DNA of 64,000 nt, taken from NCBI RefSeq assembly GCF_003313505.1, contig NZ_QMHO01000001.1, positions 310,001 to 374,000 on the forward strand, written 5' to 3'. Under the pieces are notes generated by a model. That model was given only the letters and a program-made list of their open reading frames with translations. It had not been told where the DNA came from and did not search any database. This document shows positions 53,730-63,437 of the stretch, piece by piece (within the stretch, counting starts at the first letter, position 1; every line of letters begins with the position of its first letter). The translations under genes were made by a program, and so were the position numbers. This DNA is from Pedobacter nanyangensis (lineage in GTDB: Bacteria; Bacteroidota; Bacteroidia; Sphingobacteriales; Sphingobacteriaceae).

Positions 53730-54275
53730 ATGAAAACAGAAGAAGGAAAATATTACCCTATTTATAACAGAGGAAACAATAAGGAGAATATCTTTTTCGA
53801 TACAGAAAATTATTTTTTCTTTCTGGACAAATTTAAAGCTTATGTCCTCCCTTATGCTGATATCTTCGCTTATTGTTTAATGCCGAATCATTTTCATTTT
53901 TTCTGCAGAATCATTGATTCAATACATTTCGAAAAAAGCATTAAGAACTTTTTCATTTCATATTCAAAGGCCATTAACAAAAAATACGGTAGAGTTGGCA
54001 GTTTGTTCCAAGGCCGCTATAAAACTTCTGAAATAACCTCCGATTCTTACTTTACAAGAATTATAACTTACATCCATCAAAATCCACTTGCGTCGAAACT
54101 AACCGACAAATTAGAAAACTACAAGTTCTCATCTTACTCCGCATATTTATTTCCACACCAGAATTCCTCTCTAAAAAGAGAAGAAGTATTAGATTGGTTT
54201 GGAGGGCTAGAAGAATTCATAAAAAGCCATCGGATAATTGAAAGTTCCAAAGTTCTTAAAGCTCCTAAAAGCTAA
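53730..54275 (+). CDS. REP-associated tyrosine transposase (RAYT, Y1/HUH family)
   Basis: 181 residues. HUH motif in PNHFHFF (His-Phe-His) and the Y1 region FTRIITYIHQNPL (about 107-119); the RAYT-typical GRVGSLFQGRYK (about 88-99) is also present. Such proteins are single-copy, HUH-type enzymes that act on REP palindromes. The gene lies exactly between two near-identical 33-bp palindromes (57 nt upstream, 27 nt downstream), so it is likely an intact REPtron. Confidence 0.92.
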   Translation: MKTEEGKYYPIYNRGNNKENIFFDTENYFFFLDKFKAYVLPYADIFAYCLMPNHFHFFCRIIDSIHFEKSIKNFFISYSKAINKKYGRVGSLFQGRYKTSEITSDSYFTRIITYIHQNPLASKLTDKLENYKFSSYSAYLFPHQNSSLKREEVLDWFGGLEEFIKSHRIIESSKVLKAPKS

Positions 54276-54302
54276 TCTGAGTATTTTTTCCATTTGTTAT
54301 GG

Positions 54303-54335
54303 AGACTTACGAAGTTTTGAAAACTTCGTAAGTCT
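54303..54335. repeat. 33-bp palindrome downstream of the RAYT gene
   Basis: The same arms as 53640-53672 with G at the centre instead of A. A third, shorter relative is at 41074-41107. Confidence 0.88.
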
Positions 54336-54348
54336 AATTAGGCGCTAA

Positions 54349-56457
54349 CTACGAGATCTTATCGAAACTAATCCCAACATTTTTCTTTGCTAAAAAGCTC
54401 TTCAACAAACTATTGTCCGGATTTTCCAAGTTGGGATCTTGGTCAAAAAGCGCTATAACCGTATTTCGGGCTTCTTTAAGGATGGCTTGGTCCTTTACCA
54501 AGTCTGCTACTTTTAACTCAACCGTTCCGCTCTGCTGTGTTCCGGTAATATCACCCGGACCACGTAGCTCCAAATCTATTTCTGATATTTCAAAGCCATT
54601 ATTGGTACGTACCATGGTTTCCAATCGTTTCTTAGAGACGGGATTAAGCTTATTTCCCGACATCAATATACAGAAAGACTGCTCTGCACCTCGGCCAACC
54701 CTTCCGCGCAACTGGTGCAGTTGCGAAAGGCCAAACCGCTCGGCATTTTCAATCACCATTACCGAAGCGTTGGGCACATTTACCCCCACTTCAATCACGG
54801 TAGTGGCTACCATAATCTGTGTTTTGCCATCAATAAACCGTTGCATCTCAAACTGCTTATCTACATTGTTTAGTTTGCCATGTACAATACTGATTTGATA
54901 CTGCGGCAACGGAAACTGATAGCTAAGTTGCTCAATGCCCGCTTCCAGGTGCAGCAGATCCAGCTTCTCGCTTTCCTTAATCAGCGGATACACCACATAA
55001 ACCTGCCGGCCTTTGGCTATCTCCTGTTTCATAAAGCCAAACATGCGCATACGCTGGCTTTCCAACAAATGCCGGGTTTCGATGGGCTTTCTGCCCGCAG
55101 GCAATTCATCAATCACCGAAACATCCAAATCACCATATAAAGTCATGGCTAAAGTTCTCGGAATTGGCGTTGCGGTCATGACCAAAATGTGCGGGGGAAT
55201 ACTGTTCTTTCTCCAAAGCTTTGCACGTTGCTCTACCCCAAAACGATGTTGCTCGTCAATAACCACCAAGCCCAGGTTTTTAAACTTCACCTTATCTTCA
55301 ATAAGCGCATGGGTGCCTACCAAAATAGCTATTTCCCCATTTTCCAACTGCCCATGTAAAACGGCTCTTTGCTTTTTGGTGGTGGTTCCGGTTAAAATTG
55401 CCACCTTGGCCAATTGCCCCTTAAGCATCCCCACAAGCGACTCGTAATGCTGACGGGCCAAAATCTCCGTAGGAGCCATCATACAGGCCTGGTAGCCATT
55501 ATCATTAGCCAGCAACATGCTCATTAGTGCAACCACTGTTTTCCCGCTTCCTACATCGCCTTGAACCAGTCTGTTCATTTGTGTTCCCCGCTGGGTATCT
55601 GTCCTAATTTCCTTAATTACCCGTTTTTGAGCATTAGTAAGACCAAACGGGATGATTTCATGATAAAATTTATTGACCCGTTCCCCAACATTATCAAACA
55701 AGGCCCCTTTAAACTTTAAGCTTCTTAAATGCTTATTATGTAGCAATTGCAGTTGTATAAAGAAAAGCTCTTCAAACTTTAGTCTACGCTCTGCCTGTTG
55801 CAGCATATTCGCATTGGCGGGGAAATGAATGCTGATAATCGCATCCCTTTTCCCAATCAGCTTGTACTTTTCCAGGATATATCTGGGCAGGGTTTCCCGT
55901 ATTTCATTAGCGTGCAGTTCTAGCAATTGGTAAATGAGTTTCTGGATACCCTTGCTATCCAGGAAGGCTTTCTTCAGTTTTTCGGTAGAACTGTAGATCG
56001 GTTGCAGGGTAATATTTCCCGCTACTCCCGCTTGCTGCCTTGGGTAGTTTTCCAGGTCGGGATGCGAAATACTGAAGCTACCGTTAAAAAAGCTGGGCTT
56101 GCCAAAGGCGATATAGGTATTGCCTCTATAAACATTTTCCTCCACCCACTTTAAACTTTGAAACCAAACCAGCTCCATCCTTCCCGTTTCATCCTCAAAC
56201 TTAAGGACCATTCGCTTCTTCTGTTTTTCTCCAACGGTTTCCTTGCTCACCACCTTACCAATCACCTGCACCAATGGCATATCCATATTAAGCTCGCCTA
56301 TCTTATAAAAACGGGTCCGATCTATGTACCTAAATGGATAATGATGCAAGAGCTGCTCGTAAGTAGAAAACCCTAGTTCCTTTTGGAGCAACTCAGCACG
56401 TTTAGGCCCAACACCTTTAAGGTAAGCCAAAGGGGTTTCTAAATTTGACGCAAACAA
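54349..56457 (-). CDS. recG: ATP-dependent DNA helicase RecG
   Basis: 702 residues, standard length. N-terminal wedge/OB domain (about 1-260), Walker A GDVGSGKT (about 299), DEQHRFGV (about 398), SF2 motif ATPIPRTLA and QLRGRVGRG near the C-terminus. It remodels stalled replication forks. It lies last in a minus-strand row ridA-rarD-recG with 2-3-nt gaps, so all three are probably one transcript. Confidence 0.97.
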   Translation of the reverse strand: MFASNLETPLAYLKGVGPKRAELLQKELGFSTYEQLLHHYPFRYIDRTRFYKIGELNMDMPLVQVIGKVVSKETVGEKQKKRMVLKFEDETGRMELVWFQSLKWVEENVYRGNTYIAFGKPSFFNGSFSISHPDLENYPRQQAGVAGNITLQPIYSSTEKLKKAFLDSKGIQKLIYQLLELHANEIRETLPRYILEKYKLIGKRDAIISIHFPANANMLQQAERRLKFEELFFIQLQLLHNKHLRSLKFKGALFDNVGERVNKFYHEIIPFGLTNAQKRVIKEIRTDTQRGTQMNRLVQGDVGSGKTVVALMSMLLANDNGYQACMMAPTEILARQHYESLVGMLKGQLAKVAILTGTTTKKQRAVLHGQLENGEIAILVGTHALIEDKVKFKNLGLVVIDEQHRFGVEQRAKLWRKNSIPPHILVMTATPIPRTLAMTLYGDLDVSVIDELPAGRKPIETRHLLESQRMRMFGFMKQEIAKGRQVYVVYPLIKESEKLDLLHLEAGIEQLSYQFPLPQYQISIVHGKLNNVDKQFEMQRFIDGKTQIMVATTVIEVGVNVPNASVMVIENAERFGLSQLHQLRGRVGRGAEQSFCILMSGNKLNPVSKKRLETMVRTNNGFEISEIDLELRGPGDITGTQQSGTVELKVADLVKDQAILKEARNTVIALFDQDPNLENPDNSLLKSFLAKKNVGISFDKIS

Positions 56458-56460
56458 AAT

Positions 56461-57369
56461 CTAGTGTTTTCTTTTAAAGGTAAGCATATCTTTAATCATG
56501 TTCCAATTAAATAGGAAAACGGCAAATAGCAACAGCAAATAAGCCATCAGCTGATGCGGGTCTATCTTTTCGTTAAAGTATAGGATAGCTACCGTAAAAG
56601 CGATAATTGGATTGATATAAATTATAATGCCCAGGGTTGATGATGGAATGCCCACCAGCGCAAAAAGACTAAGGAAAAGCGGCAACACCGTAAATAGTAC
56701 AGCAATTAGCAATACATTTAACCAAAAGCCAGGCTCGGCAGGCAAGGCGGTATGGTGGTAAAGGTAAAAAGGCAGCATTAAAAACACTGCAATGGTGATT
56801 TGAACGGCAAGCACATTCAACTTGTCAAGCCCCTGCATTTTACGCTGTATGATCAGGTAAAAGGCATATAGTGCAGCAATAACTACCGACCACGCCACCT
56901 CAATCAAAGACCCTGTTGCCAGCATCAGGATACTGGATGTGGCCAACAACAGCGCAATGATCTGAATTTTGTATAAATGCTCCTTAAGGATCACAAAACC
57001 GCCAAAGGCAGTAATCAATGGGCAAACCATGTAGGCAAATGCCCCCGATTTTATGCTCACGTTGTTAATGGCATAAATAAATGTGTACCAATTGAGCACC
57101 AAAAGTATGGTAGCGCCAACCACCTGCAACCAAATGGTTCTTTTTTCTTTGGAGCTGCACAGTTTAAAGTAACCAATGTCTTTGTGAAGCTCCTTCCTTC
57201 TGAACAAAAAGATAGCCAGCCATATTACCACCAATGAGGTAAATATGCGATAATATAAAATCTGCTCTGATGGATAAGATTTAAGGTTTCTTAGCGGAAT
57301 GGCAAAGAAACCCCAAATCACGGCGGATAGTACTCCAGAAAAAAGATACTTTGATTTATTTGGGGTCAA
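56461..57369 (-). CDS. rarD: RarD/EamA-family transporter
   Basis: 302 residues with ten hydrophobic segments in two repeats, the RarD layout: SGVLSAVIWGFFAIPLRNL at the N-terminus and an N/C duplication. RarD members are predicted drug/metabolite exporters; the substrate is unknown. It ends 3 nt before recG and starts 2 nt after ridA. Confidence 0.9.
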   Translation of the reverse strand: MTPNKSKYLFSGVLSAVIWGFFAIPLRNLKSYPSEQILYYRIFTSLVVIWLAIFLFRRKELHKDIGYFKLCSSKEKRTIWLQVVGATILLVLNWYTFIYAINNVSIKSGAFAYMVCPLITAFGGFVILKEHLYKIQIIALLLATSSILMLATGSLIEVAWSVVIAALYAFYLIIQRKMQGLDKLNVLAVQITIAVFLMLPFYLYHHTALPAEPGFWLNVLLIAVLFTVLPLFLSLFALVGIPSSTLGIIIYINPIIAFTVAILYFNEKIDPHQLMAYLLLLFAVFLFNWNMIKDMLTFKRKH

Positions 57370-57371
57370 GG

Positions 57372-57752
57372 TTATGCTTTGTATGCAGTGATGGAGATTT
57401 CAACATTTACCCCTTTGGGCAAGCCCTTAACTGCCACGGTTTCCCTTGCAGGAAAATCACTTTTGAAATAAGAACCATAAATCTCGTTTACTTGGGCAAA
57501 CAAAGACATATCAGAAAGGAATATAGTGGTTTTAATGATGTGCTCAAACTCATATTCCGCTTCAATCAATAACGCTTTAATGTTACGCATTACCTGGTGG
57601 GTTTCTTCTTCTAGGGAAGGATTGTTGAGTTCGTTGTTTTCAGGGTTGATGGCAATTTGGCCCGAAGCAAACAAAAAGCCATTGGCAATAATTGCTTGGC
57701 TATATGGGCCAATTGGGGCCGGTGCATTGGTGGTATAAACGATCTTTTTCAT
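57372..57752 (-). CDS. ridA: RidA-family reactive enamine/imine deaminase
   Basis: 126 residues. Substrate-binding region with APIGPYSQAI (about 12-21) and the conserved Arg in RNIKALLIEAEYEF and late ETVAVKGLPKGVNVEISITA. RidA clears reactive 2-aminoacrylate. First gene of the ridA-rarD-recG row. Confidence 0.95.
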   Translation of the reverse strand: MKKIVYTTNAPAPIGPYSQAIIANGFLFASGQIAINPENNELNNPSLEEETHQVMRNIKALLIEAEYEFEHIIKTTIFLSDMSLFAQVNEIYGSYFKSDFPARETVAVKGLPKGVNVEISITAYKA

Positions 57753-57820
57753 CTGTTAATTTTAAACTGTTGGGTAACGCCGCCATACAATCAATTTCAA
57801 AATGACGGAGCGCTATGGTT

Positions 57821-57937
57821 TTAGAATAAGGTTTCAATAAGCTTGTACAAAATACCCACAACAAACACCGTGATGGCAATGTAATTGATTACACGCATAA
57901 TCCTTACGTTTTTGCTTGGGCTTTTAAGTTTTGGCAT
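57821..57937 (-). CDS. 38-residue membrane protein
   Basis: ATG at 57937 opens a frame of 38 codons, too short for most gene finders. It starts MPKLKSPSKNVRIMRV and continues with one hydrophobic segment (about 18-31) and ends IETLF. The basic N-terminus is consistent with an Nin-Cout membrane peptide. A TAnnTTTG box lies 3 nt upstream of the ATG (57941-57948). Function unknown; it lies between OmpA-like and RidA genes, same strand. Confidence 0.65.
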   Translation of the reverse strand: MPKLKSPSKNVRIMRVINYIAITVFVVGILYKLIETLF

Positions 57938-57940
57938 ATA

Positions 57941-57948
57941 CAAATTTA
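57941..57948 (-). promoter_or_regulatory. Candidate -7 box (TAAATTTG) for the 38-residue protein gene
   Basis: An exact TAnnTTTG match on the minus strand, ending 3 nt before the ATG. Such proximity implies a leaderless or very short-leader mRNA, or a downstream start. Confidence 0.45.
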
Positions 57949-57953
57949 GGCAT

Positions 57954-57990
57954 AAAAAAAGGGCCTCGAAAATTTCGAGGCCCTTTTTTA
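57954..57990. terminator. Bidirectional terminator downstream of the OmpA-like gene
   Basis: A perfect 11-bp stem (GGGCCTCGAAA/TTTCGAGGCCC) around a central A, with A7 before and T7 after. Confidence 0.92.
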
Positions 57991-58011
57991 TAATGTTCTT
58001 ACTAAGAAATA

Positions 58012-59343
58012 TTAGTTTCTTGAAGACTCAACACGACGGTTTTGAATACGACCTTCTTCTGTATCGTTAGAAGCAATTGGTCTGCTCTCGCCGTAACCTT
58101 TAACAACAACGTTGCTAGCGTTAACGCCTGAGTTTACTAAGTAAGTTTTAACAGAGTTAGCTCTGTCTTTAGATAACTTCATGTTGTATGCAGCAGTACC
58201 TTCGCTAGAAGCGTGACCAGCTACAGTCACTTTACCACCGTTTTCACGCAAGATAGAAGATAATTTATCTAAAGTTGGGTAAGATTCAGTTTTCAACACT
58301 GAGCTATTGAACTCAAATTGGATAGTTTCGAAACCAGTTACACCAGTGCTAGGAGCTACTGTTTGAGTTTGCTCAGGGAATTTAATTGTACGACCTGAAC
58401 CGTCAACCACAGCACCTGGAGCTGAATTAGGTTCTTTATCGAACATATCAGCTACACCGTCACCATCGCTATCTTTTTTCAAATCTTCAACAGATTTTTC
58501 TACGTTAGCAACACGGTTTTTCAACGCTTCAACTTCTTGACGTAATGAAGGATCTTTCAATTCATCATACATCATAGCCAAAGGATTAACCCAATCCAAG
58601 TTTGGTTTAGATTTAGAGCCTAATGAGAATTCAAGACCAGCTGATCCGTAAGAGAATTTATCTTTAGAGATAGATTTTGCATAAACTCCATCAAGGTTAT
58701 CACCATCAACAAAGTTCATGGTATAAGCTAAGTTGAAAGATACGCGATCAGAAACTTTAAACTTGATACCAGCACCTACAGGGATATAAGCTTCTTTGAT
58801 GAAGTCTTTATCGCTATCTGAACCAAATTGACCTTTTCTATCAACACCGTTAACTTTTGGGTTGTAAGCAATAACACCATAACCAGCGGTTACGAAGAAG
58901 TTTACTGAGTTTTCACGACGTAAGAAGTCAACAGTTGCTACGTTAACAACACCTCTTAAGTCAGCTGAATACTGGATATCAGTTTCAAACTCTCTAACAC
59001 CACCAACAGCACCGCCAGCGGCATCTTTATTAGTACCAGAAAGTTTACCACGGAAGATGTTACCTTCTAAGCCAAAAGCATGACCTAATTGTTTACGCAA
59101 TGAAATTCCGTAACCTAAGTTTACATCCCAGTTAGTAAAATCGTTTGATCCACCGGTTAGAACAACTGGTGCCAAAACACCACCGTTAATACCTAAAGAC
59201 CATGTTCTGTACTGTGCCCTACCACCAAATACCTTGGCAGAAGAGGAAGTTGCAGGAGCATCCTGAGCACTAGCAAGAGAAGAAACTCCTACTAAAGCTA
59301 CTAAAGAAGCTGCTACGCCCTTTTTTAAAGTAGAATAATTCAT
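58012..59343 (-). CDS. OmpA-like outer membrane porin with TSP3-type linker
   Basis: 443 residues from the Met of NYSTLKKGVAASLVALVG (signal peptide ending LASAQ); eight residues upstream are open but not signal-like. An N-terminal beta-barrel (about 30-250), a coiled linker (VANVEKSVEDLKKDSDGDGVADM) and a C-terminal OmpA module (about 330-443) with VAGHASSEGTAAYNMKLS. The DSDGDGVAD segment binds calcium in related proteins. Abundant outer membrane protein, probably linking barrel to peptidoglycan. A -7 box lies 50 nt upstream. Confidence 0.93.
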   Translation of the reverse strand: MNYSTLKKGVAASLVALVGVSSLASAQDAPATSSSAKVFGGRAQYRTWSLGINGGVLAPVVLTGGSNDFTNWDVNLGYGISLRKQLGHAFGLEGNIFRGKLSGTNKDAAGGAVGGVREFETDIQYSADLRGVVNVATVDFLRRENSVNFFVTAGYGVIAYNPKVNGVDRKGQFGSDSDKDFIKEAYIPVGAGIKFKVSDRVSFNLAYTMNFVDGDNLDGVYAKSISKDKFSYGSAGLEFSLGSKSKPNLDWVNPLAMMYDELKDPSLRQEVEALKNRVANVEKSVEDLKKDSDGDGVADMFDKEPNSAPGAVVDGSGRTIKFPEQTQTVAPSTGVTGFETIQFEFNSSVLKTESYPTLDKLSSILRENGGKVTVAGHASSEGTAAYNMKLSKDRANSVKTYLVNSGVNASNVVVKGYGESRPIASNDTEEGRIQNRRVESSRN

Positions 59344-59619
59344 AATTTTCTTTTTAAGGTTAAACAAAATATTTATTGTATAATTTTTTGCAACACAAAA
59401 TTAAACAAATTTTTATAATCTCAAAACCATACACAAACTCCGTTCCAAATATGCAATATGGATAAAAACCACACAAAAAATTAAAATTTTATATTGATTT
59501 CCAACTTGTTGTGGCAGATTTAACGAAGTTTAACAAAAAAAAGTGGTTTGTACGGCGTAAAGCACACTTCGCACCGTGGTGTACAATCAGTCCTAAATTA
59601 TATACAAACCTCTACACAG

Positions 59620-60522
59620 CTATATTAGCCGCTCTACAAACCTGTACATATTAAACCTACCATCCGCCAGTTCCAATTTAATAAGGTCATGAAGCCTGCC
59701 GCGGTCAATGTCCTTCATGCGCTTGCTTTGGATAAGCTTAAAGGCCTGATCGGCCAAAAGGTATGTGATCTTGGAGCCGTCGCCATACTCGGCATTTAAA
59801 ATCCAGTTGCACAAAGCGCCTACTCCAATGTTTTTGTCGGCAACGGTTTTAAATACAGGAACCTGTTGATGTTGTTCCCGGACCATCTTTTGAAGATTGT
59901 TGGCAAATGTATCTGCGCCATCCCGATCTGCCTTGTTTACCACAAAGGCCTGGGCAACCTCCATCAGCCCTGATTTAATATGCTGTATTTCATCTCCTGC
60001 CTCGGGCACCAACACCAAAACCGTTTGATCGGCCAAGCCTGCAATTTCTATTTCCGACTGCCCAACGCCTACTGTTTCAATAATAATCAAATCAAAATGG
60101 CTTGATCTTAGCACATCAACCATTTCAATAGTTTTCGCGGAAATTCCGCCTAGCGAGCCTCTTGTGGCTACCGAGCGGATAAATACATTGGGGTGGTTAA
60201 AATGTTTTGACATCCTGATCCTATCGCCCAATAGGGAGCCATAGTTAAAAGGTGACGATGGGTCTACAGCAAGGATGGCCACCCGCTTATCTAACCGACA
60301 AAACTCTTCGGTGATGGCGCTAACCAAGGTACTTTTGCCTGCACCAGGTGGCCCGGTAATACCCACCACGGGAATCTTTCTGTTTATCGAAAGCGACTTT
60401 AACAGGTCGGCCGCCGGGGCAATATCATTCTCTACCAAGGTTAATGCCCTGGCCAGCGCAATAAAATCCCCTCCGGCTATTTTGCTAACCAACTGATCCA
60501 AATAAACCTGTGCAGCATCCAT
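59620..60522 (-). CDS. meaB: MeaB/ArgK-type GTPase for methylmalonyl-CoA mutase
   Basis: 300 residues. P-loop GPPGAGKST, VDPSSPFN, switch region SGRIGSLGGI-like TRGSLGGISAKT and NKADRD (G4). MeaB protects methylmalonyl-CoA mutase and its B12 cofactor. The mutase genes are not in this window. The gene is alone on the minus strand, divergent from the ABC exporter gene. Confidence 0.95.
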   Translation of the reverse strand: MDAAQVYLDQLVSKIAGGDFIALARALTLVENDIAPAADLLKSLSINRKIPVVGITGPPGAGKSTLVSAITEEFCRLDKRVAILAVDPSSPFNYGSLLGDRIRMSKHFNHPNVFIRSVATRGSLGGISAKTIEMVDVLRSSHFDLIIIETVGVGQSEIEIAGLADQTVLVLVPEAGDEIQHIKSGLMEVAQAFVVNKADRDGADTFANNLQKMVREQHQQVPVFKTVADKNIGVGALCNWILNAEYGDGSKITYLLADQAFKLIQSKRMKDIDRGRLHDLIKLELADGRFNMYRFVERLI

Positions 60523-60605
60523 ATCAACAAAGAAACACCATAAATTTAAAACTTTGGTTGAAAGGAGTAAATATAATGCAATGACAGAAGATTTCTTAAA
60601 AACCT

Positions 60606-60613
60606 TAACTTTG
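60606..60613 (+). promoter_or_regulatory. Candidate -7 box (TAACTTTG) for the ABC exporter gene
   Basis: An exact TAnnTTTG match 21 nt before the ATG. No clear -33. Confidence 0.45.
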
Positions 60614-60634
60614 TTTTCTTTTTATAGACTTTAG

Positions 60635-62473
60635 ATGAAAATATATTTCAGGTTATTATCCTTTGCCAAACCCATCGAGAAGTTCGCAATCCCCTATGTG
60701 ATTGCAACCATGCTTTCGATTTTGTTTGGCACTTTAAATCTTGCGCTGTTATCTCCTCTTTTTGAGACCTTGCTCCAAGCAAATAAAGCTACCATAAGTG
60801 CTCCAGGCTCCTCAAAACAACCCTCTTCTGATTTTGATATCCTTGGCCAGTTTAGGCAATTCGTTAACGACTCCATCAATGCCGTTGGGGCCGAAAAAAC
60901 CTTAGCCTATGTCTGTATCGTTATTGTTTGCTCGGTATTGCTTTCCAACCTTTTCAAATACTTTTCGCAAAGGGTAATGGAAGACCTAAGGGTGCACACC
61001 CTGTTGAATTTCAGGAGAACGGTTTTTAACAACGTGATGAATTTGCATGTTGGTTATTTTAGTAACGAAAGAAAAGGCGACATCATTTCCAAAGTAGCTT
61101 CAGACGTACAGGTGGTACAGTTTACGGTAACCAACACCCTACAGGTAGTTTTTAAGGAACCCGTTACGCTCATTGTGTACATTGTTATGCTGTTGCTGAT
61201 TTCCGTAAAGCTAACGCTGTTTTCTTTGTTGGTTATTCCGGTGTCGGCGTTCATTATCAGTAAAATTGTAAAGCGGCTTAAACAACAGGCCAAAGAAGCG
61301 CATGAGTCATTTGCCAAAATGATTGGCTTTTTGGACGAAGCTTTGGGCGGCATCAAAATCATCAAGGCCTTTAACGCATCAAACCGGATCAAAGAGAAGT
61401 TCAACCAAGAAAACATCTTCTACTCAAACCTTACCCGTAAAATGGTAAGAAGGCAACAGTTGGGCTCTCCGGTGTCAGAATTTTTGGGCGTACTTATGGT
61501 GGCCATTATTGTTTGGTACGGCGGCACTTTGATTTTGCACAATGAGCAGGATGCTTTGGCTCCTTCGGATTTCATTGCTTACATCGCTATTTTTTCGCAG
61601 GTGATGCGCCCGGCCAAATCCTTAACCGATTCGTTTAGCGGCATACACTCGGGCATTGCCGCCGGCGAAAGGGTGCTTGGACTGATTGATACCAAGCCTG
61701 AGCTCACTAACAAAGCTGATGCGAAAAACCTAGAGAGCTTTAACCAGGCTTTGGAGCTGAAAAATGTAAGCTTCTCGTATGGCGAAAAAGAAATCTTAAA
61801 AAACATTAACCTAAAAATCGAAAAAGGGAAAACCTTTGCCTTGGTTGGCCCTTCTGGTGGCGGAAAAAGTACGCTGATGGATTTAATTCCTCGTTTTTAC
61901 GCACCAAAAGAAGGAAGTATCCTTATTGATGGACATGACTATGAAGATGTGACTGTTGAAAGCATCAGGTCTAAAATGGGGATTGTTAATCAGGAATCCT
62001 TTCTTTTTAACGATTCGATATTCAATAACATCGCCTTTGGCAAACCAGATGCTACCGAAGAGGAAGTTATTGCCGCGGCAAAAATTGCCAATGCCCACGA
62101 CTTTATCCTAAATACGGAAAATGGTTATCACACTACTGTCGGTGATCGTGGCAACAAACTCTCTGGAGGGCAGCGGCAAAGGGTTTGTATTGCCCGTGCC
62201 GTGTTGGCCAACCCTCCAATTATGCTGTTGGATGAAGCCACCTCGGCATTGGATACCGAGTCAGAAAAACTGGTGCAGGAAGCTTTAAACAACCTGATGC
62301 AAAACCGTACTTCGGTGGTAATTGCACACCGTTTAAGCACCATACAACATGCCGATAAAATTGTGGTGATTGACAAAGGACAAATTGTTGAACAAGGCAA
62401 CCATAACGAACTACTTGCCCAAAAAGGGCTTTATCATCGTTTAATTGAAATGCAGGCTTTTCATGAACAATAA
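60635..62473 (+). CDS. MsbA-like ABC exporter (transmembrane and ATPase domain fused)
   Basis: 612 residues: six hydrophobic segments (about 15-330) and an ATPase domain with Walker A GPSGGGKST (about 405-413), signature LSGGQRQR (about 509) and Walker B MLLDEATSALD (about 531). MsbA-type exporters move lipid A or other lipids; related ones carry glycans. The next gene overlaps its end by 11 nt and encodes a glycosyltransferase, pointing to surface glycan export (inference). Confidence 0.93.
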   Translation: MKIYFRLLSFAKPIEKFAIPYVIATMLSILFGTLNLALLSPLFETLLQANKATISAPGSSKQPSSDFDILGQFRQFVNDSINAVGAEKTLAYVCIVIVCSVLLSNLFKYFSQRVMEDLRVHTLLNFRRTVFNNVMNLHVGYFSNERKGDIISKVASDVQVVQFTVTNTLQVVFKEPVTLIVYIVMLLLISVKLTLFSLLVIPVSAFIISKIVKRLKQQAKEAHESFAKMIGFLDEALGGIKIIKAFNASNRIKEKFNQENIFYSNLTRKMVRRQQLGSPVSEFLGVLMVAIIVWYGGTLILHNEQDALAPSDFIAYIAIFSQVMRPAKSLTDSFSGIHSGIAAGERVLGLIDTKPELTNKADAKNLESFNQALELKNVSFSYGEKEILKNINLKIEKGKTFALVGPSGGGKSTLMDLIPRFYAPKEGSILIDGHDYEDVTVESIRSKMGIVNQESFLFNDSIFNNIAFGKPDATEEEVIAAAKIANAHDFILNTENGYHTTVGDRGNKLSGGQRQRVCIARAVLANPPIMLLDEATSALDTESEKLVQEALNNLMQNRTSVVIAHRLSTIQHADKIVVIDKGQIVEQGNHNELLAQKGLYHRLIEMQAFHEQ

Positions 62474-63398
62474 ACAACCCTTAGTTTCAATTGCGGTTTG
62501 CACCTACAATGGTGAGCGTTTCCTACAAGAACAGCTCGATTCAGTTATCGCTCAAACTTACGGACCTCTAGAAATTGTTGTGGTGGACGACTGTTCAAAA
62601 GACGGCACAGTTAACCTGCTTAAACAATACGAGGAAAAGCATCCGAACTTTAGCGTATATTATAACGATCAAAATTTAGGGTATATCAAGAATTTTGAGA
62701 AGGCTATTTCTTTATGCAATGGGGATTATATTGCCCTGTGTGACCAAGACGATATTTGGGCCGCCAATAAAATAGCCCTGCAATTAGAAGCCATTGGCGA
62801 TAACATGCTCATTTATCATGATTCTGAGTTTATAGATCAAAACGGGGATCCGCTTCATTCTTCTATTTCTCAAATTCTGAACATGTACCAAGGCAATAGC
62901 CCTCAACCTTTTTTATTCTATAATTGCGTTTCTGGCCACGCTAGCCTTTTCAAACGAGAACTTACCAACCATTGTCTTCCTTTCCCAAAGGGCATGTTCC
63001 ACGATAGATGGATGGCTTTTGTAGCAGCCAACCTAGGTTCCATCTCATACATAGATCAAAAACTGGTAAAATATAGGCAACACGAAAACTCCGACACCAA
63101 CATTTTAAAAATAAAGCGTGACAAAAACAGGCCGGTAACCATTGGCAGGGCCAAAATTGTTGCTGCAATAAAAGAGATGGAGATTTTCAGCAGTTTTACA
63201 AAGCTCAAGGATAAAGAGTTTATCGAAAAACTTTTAAAATACCAAAGAAGCAGACTGGATAGCTACCTATCTATCAGGTTGGTTTTACTGATGTTTGCCA
63301 ATTACAAATTGCTGCTATACATCTCCAAAAAAGGGGCTTTAAGCAAATTCAATTTTATTTTTAAGCATATTTGGGGAGCTAAAATTAAAAAGGCCTAA
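62463..63398 (+). CDS. Family 2 glycosyltransferase
   Basis: 311 residues from the ATG inside the end of the ABC gene (11-nt overlap); a start 6 codons earlier is less likely. GT-A fold marks: VSIAVCTYNGERFLQEQLDS, VVVDDCSKDGT (about 42-52) and CDQDDIWAANK (DxD). It adds a sugar to a glycan or lipid. The 11-nt overlap indicates coupling to the exporter. Confidence 0.92.
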   Translation: MNNKQPLVSIAVCTYNGERFLQEQLDSVIAQTYGPLEIVVVDDCSKDGTVNLLKQYEEKHPNFSVYYNDQNLGYIKNFEKAISLCNGDYIALCDQDDIWAANKIALQLEAIGDNMLIYHDSEFIDQNGDPLHSSISQILNMYQGNSPQPFLFYNCVSGHASLFKRELTNHCLPFPKGMFHDRWMAFVAANLGSISYIDQKLVKYRQHENSDTNILKIKRDKNRPVTIGRAKIVAAIKEMEIFSSFTKLKDKEFIEKLLKYQRSRLDSYLSIRLVLLMFANYKLLLYISKKGALSKFNFIFKHIWGAKIKKA

Positions 63399-63437
63399 TT
63401 CCATATTTAATATTCCTCTGGGTTTCAAACTAAATAA

